Positions 27,130 to 34,191 of a stretch of DNA of 35,116 nucleotides are shown in pieces (position 1 is the stretch's first letter; every line of letters begins with the position of its first letter). The translations under genes and the position numbers were made by a program. Below the pieces are notes generated by a model, which worked only from the letters and a program-made list of their open reading frames with translations, had not been told where the DNA came from and did not search any database. Location: NCBI RefSeq assembly GCF_019458025.1, contig NZ_JAHZUY010000040.1:1-35116 (forward strand), given 5' to 3'. Source of the DNA: Caldovatus aquaticus. GTDB taxonomy: Bacteria; Pseudomonadota; Alphaproteobacteria; Acetobacterales; Acetobacteraceae.

Positions 27130-28404
27130 TCAGGTGTTCATCGCGTCGAAGAATTCCTGGTTGGTCTTGCTGTACTTCAGCTTGTCGAGCAGGAACTCCA
27201 TCGCGTCCATCGTCCCCATCGGGTTCAGGATGCGCCGCAGCACCCACATCTTCGACAGCGTCGCGCGGTCCACCAGCAGCTCCTCCTTGCGGGTGCCGCT
27301 CTTGGTGATGTCGATCGCCGGGAAGACGCGCTTGTCGGAGAGCTTGCGGTCGAGGACGATCTCGCAGTTGCCGGTGCCCTTGAACTCCTCGAAGATCACC
27401 TCGTCCATGCGGCTGCCGGTGTCGATCAGCGCGGTGGCGATGATGGTGAGCGAGCCGCCCTCCTCGATGTTGCGCGCGGCGCCGAAGAAGCGCTTCGGCC
27501 GCTGCAGCGCGTTGGCGTCCACGCCGCCGGTCAGCACCTTGCCCGAGGAGGGCACGACGCTGTTGTAGGCGCGCCCGAGGCGGGTGATCGAGTCGAGCAG
27601 GATCACCACGTCGCGCTTGTGCTCGACCAGGCGCTTGGCCTTCTCGAGCACCATCTCCGTCACCTGCACGTGGCGCGTCGCCGGCTCGTCGAAGGTCGAG
27701 GAGATCACCTCGCCGCGCACGGTGCGCGCCATGTCCGTCACCTCCTCCGGCCGCTCGTCGATCAGCAGCACGATCAGGAAGACGTCCGGATGGTTCGCGG
27801 TGATGGACTTGGCGATGTTCTGCAGCATCACCGTCTTGCCGGTGCGCGGCGGCGCCACGATCAGCGCGCGCTGGCCCATGCCGATCGGCGCGATCAGGTC
27901 GATCACGCGCGGCGTGTAGTCCTTCTGCGGGCCCTTGGCGACCGACTCGAACTCCGGATGCTCCATCTTGAGCCGCCGCGTCGGGTAGAGCGGGGTCAGG
28001 TTGTCGAAGGTGATGCGGTGCTTGAGCGCCTCCGGCGGCTCGAAGTTCACCGAGGTGACCTTGAGCAGGGCGAAGTAGCGCTCGCCGTCCTTCGGCGCGC
28101 GGATCTGGCCCTCCACCGTGTCGCCGGTGCGCAGGCCGAAGCGGCGCACCTGGGCGGGGGAGACGTAGATGTCGTCGGGGCCGGGGAGGTAGTTCGACTG
28201 CGGCGAGCGCAGGAAGCCGAAGCCGTCGGGCAGGATCTCGAGCGTGCCGTCGCCGTGGATCGGCTGGTCCTTCTCCGCGAGCTGCTTGAGGATCGCGAAC
28301 ATCATGTCCTGCTTGCGCAGGCTGGACGCGTTCTCGATCTGCAGGTCCTCGGCGAAGGAGAGGAGGTCCGACGGGCTCTTGGCCTTGAGTTCTGAGAGGT
28401 GCAT
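27130..28404 (-). CDS. rho: Transcription termination factor Rho
   Basis: A 424-residue hexameric RNA helicase that ends transcription at unstructured C-rich RNA. The N-terminal RNA-binding domain starts [21 protein letters not shown] and holds the cold-shock-like [24 protein letters not shown] (primary RNA site). The ATPase part has Walker A APPRTGKT (184-191), [13 protein letters not shown], Walker [18 protein letters not shown], the Q-loop region [15 protein letters not shown] and the ending [19 protein letters not shown]. No good ribosome site precedes the ATG. hemJ lies upstream on the same strand, with a 342-base leader between them. Confidence 0.98.
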   Translation of the reverse strand: MHLSELKAKSPSDLLSFAEDLQIENASSLRKQDMMFAILKQLAEKDQPIHGDGTLEILPDGFGFLRSPQSNYLPGPDDIYVSPAQVRRFGLRTGDTVEGQIRAPKDGERYFALLKVTSVNFEPPEALKHRITFDNLTPLYPTRRLKMEHPEFESVAKGPQKDYTPRVIDLIAPIGMGQRALIVAPPRTGKTVMLQNIAKSITANHPDVFLIVLLIDERPEEVTDMARTVRGEVISSTFDEPATRHVQVTEMVLEKAKRLVEHKRDVVILLDSITRLGRAYNSVVPSSGKVLTGGVDANALQRPKRFFGAARNIEEGGSLTIIATALIDTGSRMDEVIFEEFKGTGNCEIVLDRKLSDKRVFPAIDITKSGTRKEELLVDRATLSKMWVLRRILNPMGTMDAMEFLLDKLKYSKTNQEFFDAMNT

Positions 28405-28634
28405 GGTCTGGACGCGTCCGGTGGAAGGCTTGCCGGGACCCTGGCTGCGACCGGTCGGCCCGCGCGCCCGTCCGGGGAGGACCCGTGGCGGGGCGAGCGG
28501 CCCCCGTCGTTCCGCCGGATGCGCACCCCGCCGCGAGCAGGGCAGAACCCGGCGATGTCCCGAGGAGGAAGGAGGGAGGCGAGCGGCACGGGCCGGCGGG
28601 CCCGCCGCCTGTGCCGCTGCCGGGAAGCCGTGCA

Positions 28635-28663
28635 ACCCTAGGAGCGGCACGGCTTTCCGTCAA
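28635..28663 (-). promoter_or_regulatory. Candidate rho promoter
   Basis: On the - strand, TTGACG (28663-28658) and TAGGGT (28640-28635) are separated by 17 bases, which fits a housekeeping sigma promoter with a strong -35 and a moderate -10. A 9-base perfect inverted repeat, AAGCCGTGC (28625-28633) with GCACGGCTT (28647-28655), overlaps the -10 and the start region. Confidence 0.5.
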
Positions 28664-28719
28664 CCCGAAGCTTGGCGCGCGCGGCCGGTTTTCAAGGGCT
28701 TTTGCGGCGATTTTCTCCC

Positions 28720-28745
28720 GCCCCGCCGTCGCCCGGCGGCGGGGC
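28720..28745 (-). terminator. Hairpin immediately after hemJ
   Basis: Arms GCCCCGCCG and CGGCGGGGC pair perfectly around an 8-base loop, starting two bases after the hemJ stop codon. On the - strand GGGAGAAAAT follows, not a T run, so it is at best a partial terminator or a transcript-end stabiliser. Confidence 0.4.
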
Positions 28746-28746
28746 C

Positions 28747-29199
28747 TCAGAACGGCTTGACGATCACCATCACCACGATCAGCACCAGCAGCACGGTCGG
28801 CACCTCGTTCGCCGCGCGCCAGTAGCGCTCCGAGTGCCGGCGCTGGTCGGCGGCGAGGTCCTTCCGGGCGTAACCGAGATGGTGGTGGAACACCGTCATG
28901 CCGGTCAGGCCGAGCAGCTTCCCGTGCCACCAGCCGGCCGACCAGTCCACCACGCCCGGGGTCAGCACCAGCATCACCCCGAAGACCCAGGCGGCGATCA
29001 TCGCCGGGTTCATGATCCCGCGCAGCAGCCGCCGCTCCATGGTCTTGAACAGCTCGGAGGCGGCGGAGCCGGGCTCGGTGGCGGTGTGGTAGACGAACAG
29101 CCGCGGCAGGTAGAACAGCCCGGCCATCCAGGCGAAGACCGAGATCAGGTGGGCGCTCTTGGTCCAGGGATACCAGGGCGCCAGGGCCTCGATCGTCAC
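28747..29199 (-). CDS. hemJ: Protoporphyrinogen IX oxidase HemJ
   Basis: A 150-residue inner-membrane protein with four probable helices. It contains the HemJ signature WTKSAHLISVFAWMAGLFYLPRLFVYH, including the conserved H17, and later RRLLRGIMNPAMIAAWVFG and WWHGKLLGLTGMTVFHHHLGYARKDL. HemJ oxidises protoporphyrinogen IX to protoporphyrin IX, the step before ferrochelatase, which is encoded close upstream. Length is normal for the family. It is the gene just before rho, an order common in alphaproteobacteria. Confidence 0.95.
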   Translation of the reverse strand: MTIEALAPWYPWTKSAHLISVFAWMAGLFYLPRLFVYHTATEPGSAASELFKTMERRLLRGIMNPAMIAAWVFGVMLVLTPGVVDWSAGWWHGKLLGLTGMTVFHHHLGYARKDLAADQRRHSERYWRAANEVPTVLLVLIVVMVIVKPF

Positions 29200-29329
29200 G
29201 CCGCCCCCCGTCCCGCCGCTATCGCGCCGCCGTCCGCGGGCCGGCGCCGGGCGCTTTCCCCGGCAGGATCGGCGTCACGGCGCGTCGCACCGGCATCGGC
29301 GGCCCCCTCCTCGCGGCGATGGCGGGATG

Positions 29330-30031
29330 CTAGCAGCCCGGCTCCCCCTCCGGCGAGTCGAGGCCGAGCAGCCCCGGCAGCGCCGCCATGGCGGGCAACG
29401 GCTCCGCCCCGAGCCCGGCGAGGAGCGCCGCCCCGGCCTCGTCGGCGAGGCCGAGCACCCGGCCGCAGCCCGCCGCCAGCGCCGCGCGCACGCCGAGCAG
29501 GCTGTCCTCCACCGCCACGCACGCCGCGGGATCGGCGCCGCAGGCGGCGGCGGCGGCGCGGTAGAGGTCGCCCGCGGGCTTCGGCCGCGGCACGTCCTCG
29601 AAGCTCAGCACGCGCGCGCCGAACAGCGGCGCGAGGCCGAGCCGCTCGAGCTTCGCCGTGAGCTCGAGCCGCGCCGAATTGGAGGCGCAGGCGATCGGGA
29701 TCCCCGCCGCCGCCACCGCGCGCACCGCGGCGATCGCGCCCGGGACCGGCGCGACCTCCTCGCGCAGCGCGCGGGCGATGCGCTCCGACAGGCCGCGCCC
29801 CCAGCCCGGCGGCAGCGGGCCGGTGCGCGCCTCGATCGCCGGCACCATGTCGGGCAGGGCCATGCCGAGGAAGGTCTCGCGCGCCTCCGCGGCGGTCATG
29901 CGCCAGCCGCGGGCGGTCCGTTCCTCGGCCACCAGGCGGTTCACCAGGGCCTCGCTGTCGGCCAGCACCCCGTCGCAGTCGAACAGCACGGCGGCGGGGC
30001 GGCGGGGCGGACGCGGCGCGGACCGGCTCAC
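29330..30031 (-). CDS. HAD-superfamily phosphatase (beta-phosphoglucomutase/Gph-like)
   Basis: A 233-residue haloacid dehalogenase-type hydrolase. Motif I is VLFDCDGVLADSE with nucleophile D18 and acid/base D20; motif II is IACASNS; motif III contains the Lys in RPKPAGDLYRAAA; motif IV is CVAVEDSLLGVRAALAAG. An alpha-helical cap lies between motifs I and II, as in phosphoglycolate phosphatase and beta-phosphoglucomutase relatives. The substrate cannot be named. GTG 30031 overlaps the hemH stop by four bases, so expression is coupled to hemH. Confidence 0.88.
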   Translation of the reverse strand: MSRSAPRPPRRPAAVLFDCDGVLADSEALVNRLVAEERTARGWRMTAAEARETFLGMALPDMVPAIEARTGPLPPGWGRGLSERIARALREEVAPVPGAIAAVRAVAAAGIPIACASNSARLELTAKLERLGLAPLFGARVLSFEDVPRPKPAGDLYRAAAAACGADPAACVAVEDSLLGVRAALAAGCGRVLGLADEAGAALLAGLGAEPLPAMAALPGLLGLDSPEGEPGC

Positions 30032-31128
30032 GCCGCTTCCCGCGCCGTCGCCGCGGCGCGCGCGTGCGGGCACGCCGTGCAGGGCCTCGGGCACTGCCGC
30101 GCCCCGGCGAAGCTGCAGAGCGCCCGCCCGCCCGCCCGCGCCCGGCGCACCAGGCCGGCGAGCGCGGCGATGAAGGCGGGATCGGCGTTCTGCGCCGGGA
30201 CCCGGAAGTAGCCCGGCACGCCGAGCCGCTCGGCGAGATGCCGGTATTCCACGTCGAGCTCGACCAGCGTCTCCGAGTGCTCGGAGACGAAGGCGATCGG
30301 GCAGACCAGCACGGCGACGCCCTCGCGCGCGGCGCGCGCGATCTCCTCCCCGGTCGAGGGCCCGATCCACCTCTGCGGCGTCACCCGCGACTGGTAGCAG
30401 AGGGCGTGGTCGAGGCCGGGGATGCCGAGCGCCTCGCACAGCGCGGCGACGCTCCGCTCCACCTGCCACTGGTAGGGATCGCCGGCGCGCACGATGCCTT
30501 CCGGCAGGCCGTGGGCGGAGAACAGCAGGCGCAGCGGCACCCCGGCCGGCAGCGCGGCGCGCGCCGCGTCGTAGGCGCGGCGGACGATGGCGGCGGTCGC
30601 CTGCACGAAGGCGGGGTCGGAGTGCCAGCAGCAGAGCGTGGTCGTCGGCACCGCGCCGAGGCCCGCGCGCGCCGCCGCCTCCCGCCACGCCGCGACCGAG
30701 GAGCCGGTGGTGGTGGTGGAGAACTGCGGATAGAGCGGCAGCAGCAGGATCTCGTCCGGCGCCCAGGCGGCGACCGCGCGCGCGGCGGCGTCGCTCATCG
30801 GGTGCCAGTAGCGCATGGCGACGAAGCACCGCGCCGCGAAGCCGGGTTCGTCGGCGAGCGCCGCCTCGAGCGCCCGCGCCTGCCGCTCGGTCAGCTCGAG
30901 CAGCGGCGAGCGGCCGCCGAGCAGGGCGTAGTTCTCGCGCGCCGGCCGCGTGCGCCGCCAGGCGATCAGGCGCCCGAGCCAGGGGCGGACGAAGCCCGGC
31001 GCGCGCAGGATCGCGGGGTCGGTGAACAGGTTGACGAGGAAGGGGCGTACCGCCTCCGGCGCATCCGGGCCGCCGAGGTTGAACAGCACGACGGCGAGGC
31101 GGGGGCGTCGGGCCGCGGAGGTGTCCAT
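30028..31128 (-). CDS. hemH: Ferrochelatase
   Basis: A 366-residue enzyme that inserts Fe(II) into protoporphyrin IX, the last step of heme b synthesis. Motifs include AVVLFNLGGPDAPEAVRPFL, LLPLYPQFSTTTTGSS, the active-site His in LLFSAHGLPEGIV, CYQSRVTPQRWIGPST and CPIAFVSEHSETLVELD. The C-terminus is Cys-rich: C338-x7-C346-x3-C350-x2-C353. Some ferrochelatases, including that of Caulobacter, bind a [2Fe-2S] cluster with C-terminal Cys ligands, so a cluster is possible here. ATG 31128 is the first Met giving the normal N-terminus. Confidence 0.96.
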   Translation of the reverse strand: MDTSAARRPRLAVVLFNLGGPDAPEAVRPFLVNLFTDPAILRAPGFVRPWLGRLIAWRRTRPARENYALLGGRSPLLELTERQARALEAALADEPGFAARCFVAMRYWHPMSDAAARAVAAWAPDEILLLPLYPQFSTTTTGSSVAAWREAAARAGLGAVPTTTLCCWHSDPAFVQATAAIVRRAYDAARAALPAGVPLRLLFSAHGLPEGIVRAGDPYQWQVERSVAALCEALGIPGLDHALCYQSRVTPQRWIGPSTGEEIARAAREGVAVLVCPIAFVSEHSETLVELDVEYRHLAERLGVPGYFRVPAQNADPAFIAALAGLVRRARAGGRALCSFAGARQCPRPCTACPHARAAATAREAA

Positions 31129-31202
31129 CGCCAGGGAGATGACCCGCGCGCGGCCGCGGTCAAGGGAGGCCGCGCCGGGTCGGCGCCTGCGTCCGCCCGC
31201 GC

Positions 31203-31721
31203 TCAGGCCGTCCCGACCGGCGCCTGGCCGCCCGGCTGCGCCGCCGCGCCGCGCCGGCTCTGCCACAGGGCGACGAAGTCGATCGGCGAGAGCAGCACCG
31301 GCGGGAAGCCCCCGTCGCGCGTCACGTCGGCGAGGATGTTGCGCGCGAAGGGGAAGAGCAGGCGCGGGCACTCGACCAGCAGCACGGGCTCGAGCAGGTT
31401 CGGCTCGATGTTGACGGTGAAGATGCCGCAATAGACGAGCTCGGCGATGAAGGCGGTGCGCTCGCCGGCGCGGGCGTCGCAGCGGATCTGGAGCGCCACC
31501 TCGTAGACGCCCGGCTGCTCCAGCGGCCGCGCCTGGACGTCGAGCGCGATGTCCATGCGCGGCTGCTCGCGCAGCGCGAGGAAGATGTCCGGCGCGCCCG
31601 GGACCTCGAAGGAGAGGTCCTTGGTGTACTGCAGGTTGAGGATCAGCGGCCCCTGCGGCGCGGCGGCGGGCTCGCCGGCGCTGCCGTTGCCGGGCGGGAC
31701 CGGGGAGGACGGGTCGGACAT
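31203..31721 (-). CDS. secB: Protein-export chaperone SecB
   Basis: A 172-residue tetrameric chaperone that keeps preproteins unfolded and passes them to SecA. The conserved core reads LILNLQYTKDLSFEVPGAP, MDIALDVQARPL, VYEVALQIRCDAR, FIAELVYCGIFTVNIEP, LLVECPRLLFPFARNILADVTRDGGFPPVLLSPIDF, all classic SecB segments. N- and C-terminal tails are low-complexity. It is divergent from the methyltransferase gene, across a 566-base spacer, and is followed by hemH 74 bases later on the same strand. Confidence 0.97.
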   Translation of the reverse strand: MSDPSSPVPPGNGSAGEPAAAPQGPLILNLQYTKDLSFEVPGAPDIFLALREQPRMDIALDVQARPLEQPGVYEVALQIRCDARAGERTAFIAELVYCGIFTVNIEPNLLEPVLLVECPRLLFPFARNILADVTRDGGFPPVLLSPIDFVALWQSRRGAAAQPGGQAPVGTA

Positions 31722-32287
31722 GGGGTGGACTCGGGCTCCGTCTGCGGCGAGGGGCGGGACGGCTAGCACGCGGCGCGCGGTGCGGCCAGCGCCGGCGCCG
31801 CCCGGGCCCCCGCCGCCCGGGCGGCGAGGATCCCGGCGCCGGCGCCGCGCGCCGGTGGCCGAGACCGGCGCGAGAGAGGAGGGTCGCCGTCCCCGGGGGC
31901 TGCTCGGGGCGGCGCCGCGAGCCTTCTCGTCCCCGGGCTCGTCCCCGGGCGCGCGTTGCCGGGCCGCCGCCCGCGCCGGTCCGGGCCGGCGCGGCCGCGT
32001 CCCCGCCGGGCGCGGTGTTCCGCCGTCGCCGGCGCCCCGCCGGTGCAGGGGGTTGGCGGCGCCGGCAACCGCCTGCCGCCCGGCGGCGATCCGGTGTCGT
32101 CCCCGCACCGGGCCGCCGCGGCGGGAAGGGGCCCGGCCGGCCCCTCGCCCGCGCCGCCGGCAGGGGCGGCGCGACCGCAGGTCGCCACAGGGAGGAGGCG
32201 GCCGGCACGGTTCCTGCTATTCCGCCCCGCGGAGGAGCCGATGATCCGTCCCCGCCGCGCCGCCGCCCCGTCGCCCCCGGCCGCGCC
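31722..32287. other. Gene-free divergent spacer with palindrome and tandem repeat
   Basis: No gene was recognised in these 566 bases, which should contain promoters for secB (-) and the methyltransferase gene (+). Notable items are a perfect 16-base palindrome CGCCGCCCGGGCGGCG (31811-31826) and a perfect tandem pair of TCGTCCCCGGGC (31927-31938, 31939-31950). A TGCTAGC motif near 31762-31768 on the - strand could serve as an extended -10 for secB. Confidence 0.5.
31927..31950. repeat. Tandem 12-base direct repeat
   Basis: Two adjacent identical copies of TCGTCCCCGGGC lie in the secB-methyltransferase spacer. It looks like a small slippage duplication; no regulatory role can be assigned. Confidence 0.6.
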
Positions 32288-33325
32288 ATGAGGCCGCCGA
32301 CGCCGCCCGCCGCGCCGCCGGCCGCCGAGCGCCTCGACCGCTTCATGGCCCGCGCCGTCGCCGCCTACTACGCGACGCGCGATCCCTTCGGCGCCGCCGG
32401 CGACTTCACCACCGCGCCCGAGATCAGCCAGGCCTTCGGCGAGTGCCTCGGCCTCTGGGCCGCCGTCACCTGGGAACTGATGGGCCGCCCCGATCCGGTG
32501 CTGCTGGCCGAGCTCGGCCCCGGGCGCGGGACGCTGATGGCCGACGCCCTGCGCGCCGCGGCCGAGGTGGCGCAGCCCTTCCGCCGCGCCGTGCGGGTCC
32601 ACCTGGTCGAGGCCTCGCCGCGCCTGCGCGCGGCGCAGCGGGCGCGGCTCGGCGCGGCGGTCGCGGCCTGGCACGACGACCCCGCCGCGCTGCCGCCCGG
32701 CCCCGCCATCCTGCTCGCCAACGAGTTCTTCGACGCGCTGCCGATCCGCCAGTTCGTGCGCCGCGGCGCCGCATGGCGCGAGCGCTGGGTCGCCGGCGGC
32801 GCCTTCGTCGAACGCCCCGCCGGCGCGGACGCCCCGCCCCTGCCCGCGGAGGCGCCCGAGGGGGCGGTCCTCGAGGTGAACGAGGCCGCCCGCGCCCTCT
32901 CCGCCGCGCTCGGCGCGCGCCTCGCCGCGCAGGGGGGCGCGGCGCTGATCCTCGACTACGGCCCGGCCACGGGCGGCTTCGGCGACAGCCTGCAGGCGGT
33001 GCGCGCCCACGCCCGCGCCGACCCGCTGGCCGCGCCGGGCAGCGCCGACCTCACCGCCCATGTCGACTTCGCCGCCCTCGCCGCCGCCGCGCGCGCCGCC
33101 GGCGCCGCCGTGCACGGGCCGCTGCCGCAGGGGGTGTTCCTGCAGCGCCTCGGCCTCGCCAGCCGCGCCGCGATGCTCGCCGCCGCCCGGCCGGCGCAGG
33201 CCGCGGCGCAGCTCTCCGCCGCGCACCGGCTGCTGGCGCCGGAGGGGATGGGGCGGCTGTTCAAGGCGCTCTGCCTGTGCCATCCGGGCCTCCCCGCCCC
33301 GCCGCCCGGATTCGAGCCCGCATGA
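32288..33325 (+). CDS. SAM-dependent methyltransferase, MidA/NDUFAF7 family
   Basis: A 345-residue member of the COG1565 class I methyltransferases. Mitochondrial relatives (NDUFAF7) methylate an arginine of a complex I subunit; the bacterial target is not established. Motifs are GDFTTAPEISQAFGECLGLW, the SAM-binding LAELGPGRGTLMAD, VHLVEASPRLRAAQ, ILLANEFFDALPIRQFV, LILDYGPA and ADLTAHVDFAALA. The usual N-terminal YYxxxDPFGxxGDFTT region is intact. ATG 32288 gives the family-like start. The stop overlaps pgeF by four bases, a pairing common in alphaproteobacteria. Confidence 0.93.
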   Translation: MRPPTPPAAPPAAERLDRFMARAVAAYYATRDPFGAAGDFTTAPEISQAFGECLGLWAAVTWELMGRPDPVLLAELGPGRGTLMADALRAAAEVAQPFRRAVRVHLVEASPRLRAAQRARLGAAVAAWHDDPAALPPGPAILLANEFFDALPIRQFVRRGAAWRERWVAGGAFVERPAGADAPPLPAEAPEGAVLEVNEAARALSAALGARLAAQGGAALILDYGPATGGFGDSLQAVRAHARADPLAAPGSADLTAHVDFAALAAAARAAGAAVHGPLPQGVFLQRLGLASRAAMLAAARPAQAAAQLSAAHRLLAPEGMGRLFKALCLCHPGLPAPPPGFEPA

Positions 33326-34104
33326 GTGTCGCCGAATTCCTCGCCGCCCGCTCGCTCGCCGGGTTCCGCCACGGCTTCTTCACCCGCCGCGGCGGCGTCT
33401 CCGGCGGCCCCTTCGCCACGCTCAACTGCTCGCTCAACGGCCGCGACGACCGCGCGGCGGTGCGCACCAACCGGGCGCGGGCGATGGACGCGCTCGGCCT
33501 GCCGCCGGCGGCGCTGCACGGTCTCCACCAGGTGCACGGCGCGGCGGTGGCCACCCTCGCCGCGCCCGGCGCCTGGAGCGAGGCCGACCGCCCGCAGGCC
33601 GACGCGCTGGTGACGGACCGGCCGGGGGTGGCGCTCGGCATCGTCACCGCCGACTGCGCCCCGGTGCTGTTCGCCGACGCCGCGGCGGGCGTGATCGGCG
33701 CGGCGCACGCCGGCTGGCGCGGCGCCGTCGCCGGCGTGCTCGAGGCGACGGTGGCGGCGATGGAGCGCCTCGGCGCCGCGCGGGCGCGCATCGTCGCCGC
33801 GATCGGCCCCTGCATCCGCCAGCCGAGCTACGAGGTCGGCCCCGACCTGCGCGCCGCCGTGCTCGCGCGCGACCCCGCGGATGCGCGCTTCTTCGCCCCC
33901 GGCCGGCGCGAGGGGCGCTGGCAGTTCGACCTGCCCGGCTACTGCGCCGCGCGGCTCGCCGCCGCCGGCCTCGCTGCCGTGGAGGCGCTGGCCGCCGACA
34001 CCCTCGCCGACGAGGCGCGCTTCTTCTCGCACCGGCGCGCCACGCTCGCGGGCGGCGGGCCGATCGGGCACCAGCTCTCGGCCATCGCGCTCGTGCCGGG
34101 CTGA
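33322..34104 (+). CDS. pgeF: Multicopper-oxidase-like purine nucleoside phosphorylase (YfiH/laccase-domain)
   Basis: A 260-residue YfiH/DUF152 protein. Motifs are GFFTRRGGVSGGPFATLN, the metal-site LHQVHGAAV, DALVTDRPGVALGIVTADCAPVLFAD, GAAHAGWRGAVAGVLEATV and AIGPCIRQPSYEVG. E. coli YfiH (PgeF) edits mis-incorporated L-Ser in a cell-wall precursor, and other members cleave purine nucleosides. Which activity dominates here is unknown. The start overlaps the methyltransferase stop (ATGA), indicating coupling. Confidence 0.93.
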   Translation: MSVAEFLAARSLAGFRHGFFTRRGGVSGGPFATLNCSLNGRDDRAAVRTNRARAMDALGLPPAALHGLHQVHGAAVATLAAPGAWSEADRPQADALVTDRPGVALGIVTADCAPVLFADAAAGVIGAAHAGWRGAVAGVLEATVAAMERLGAARARIVAAIGPCIRQPSYEVGPDLRAAVLARDPADARFFAPGRREGRWQFDLPGYCAARLAAAGLAAVEALAADTLADEARFFSHRRATLAGGGPIGHQLSAIALVPG

Positions 34105-34119
34105 GGCGAAGAGGCCGCG

Positions 34120-34191
34120 ATGCCCTATCTCGTGATGTTCGTCGTGCTGATCCTGCTGACGCTGCTGGTCTCCTGTGTGCTCGCGCTCTGA
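34120..34191 (+). CDS. Possible 23-residue single-span membrane peptide
   Basis: A tiny reading frame coding for a peptide that starts MPYLVMFVVLILLTLLVS and continues to a total of 23 almost entirely hydrophobic residues, enough for one membrane helix. The ATG has a good ribosome site, GAAGAGG, five bases upstream. It sits 15 bases after pgeF, and its end overlaps the GTG start of the next gene by 17 bases in another frame, as expected for a coupled leader or a real micro-protein. It is too short for family recognition, so coding status rests on the ribosome site, the composition and the layout. Confidence 0.45.
   Translation: MPYLVMFVVLILLTLLVSCVLAL

Larger units (their letters stand above)
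28405..28746 (-). promoter_or_regulatory. rho leader region
   Basis: The 342 bases between hemJ and rho carry no gene but several signals, all on the - strand. A hairpin (arms 28720-28728 and 28737-28745, nine perfect bases) follows hemJ directly. A promoter candidate lies at 28635-28663. A second structure is at 28582-28618. A pyrimidine-rich, G-poor tract is at 28562-28583. The predicted untranslated leader is about 220 bases. Rho leaders are known to carry autoregulatory termination in enteric bacteria; the same is inferred here. Confidence 0.55.

Noticed and set aside
31927-31950. Tandem 12-base repeat as a regulator-binding array
   Set aside because: Only two copies exist, with no spacing and low complexity; a replication-slippage duplication is the simpler explanation.
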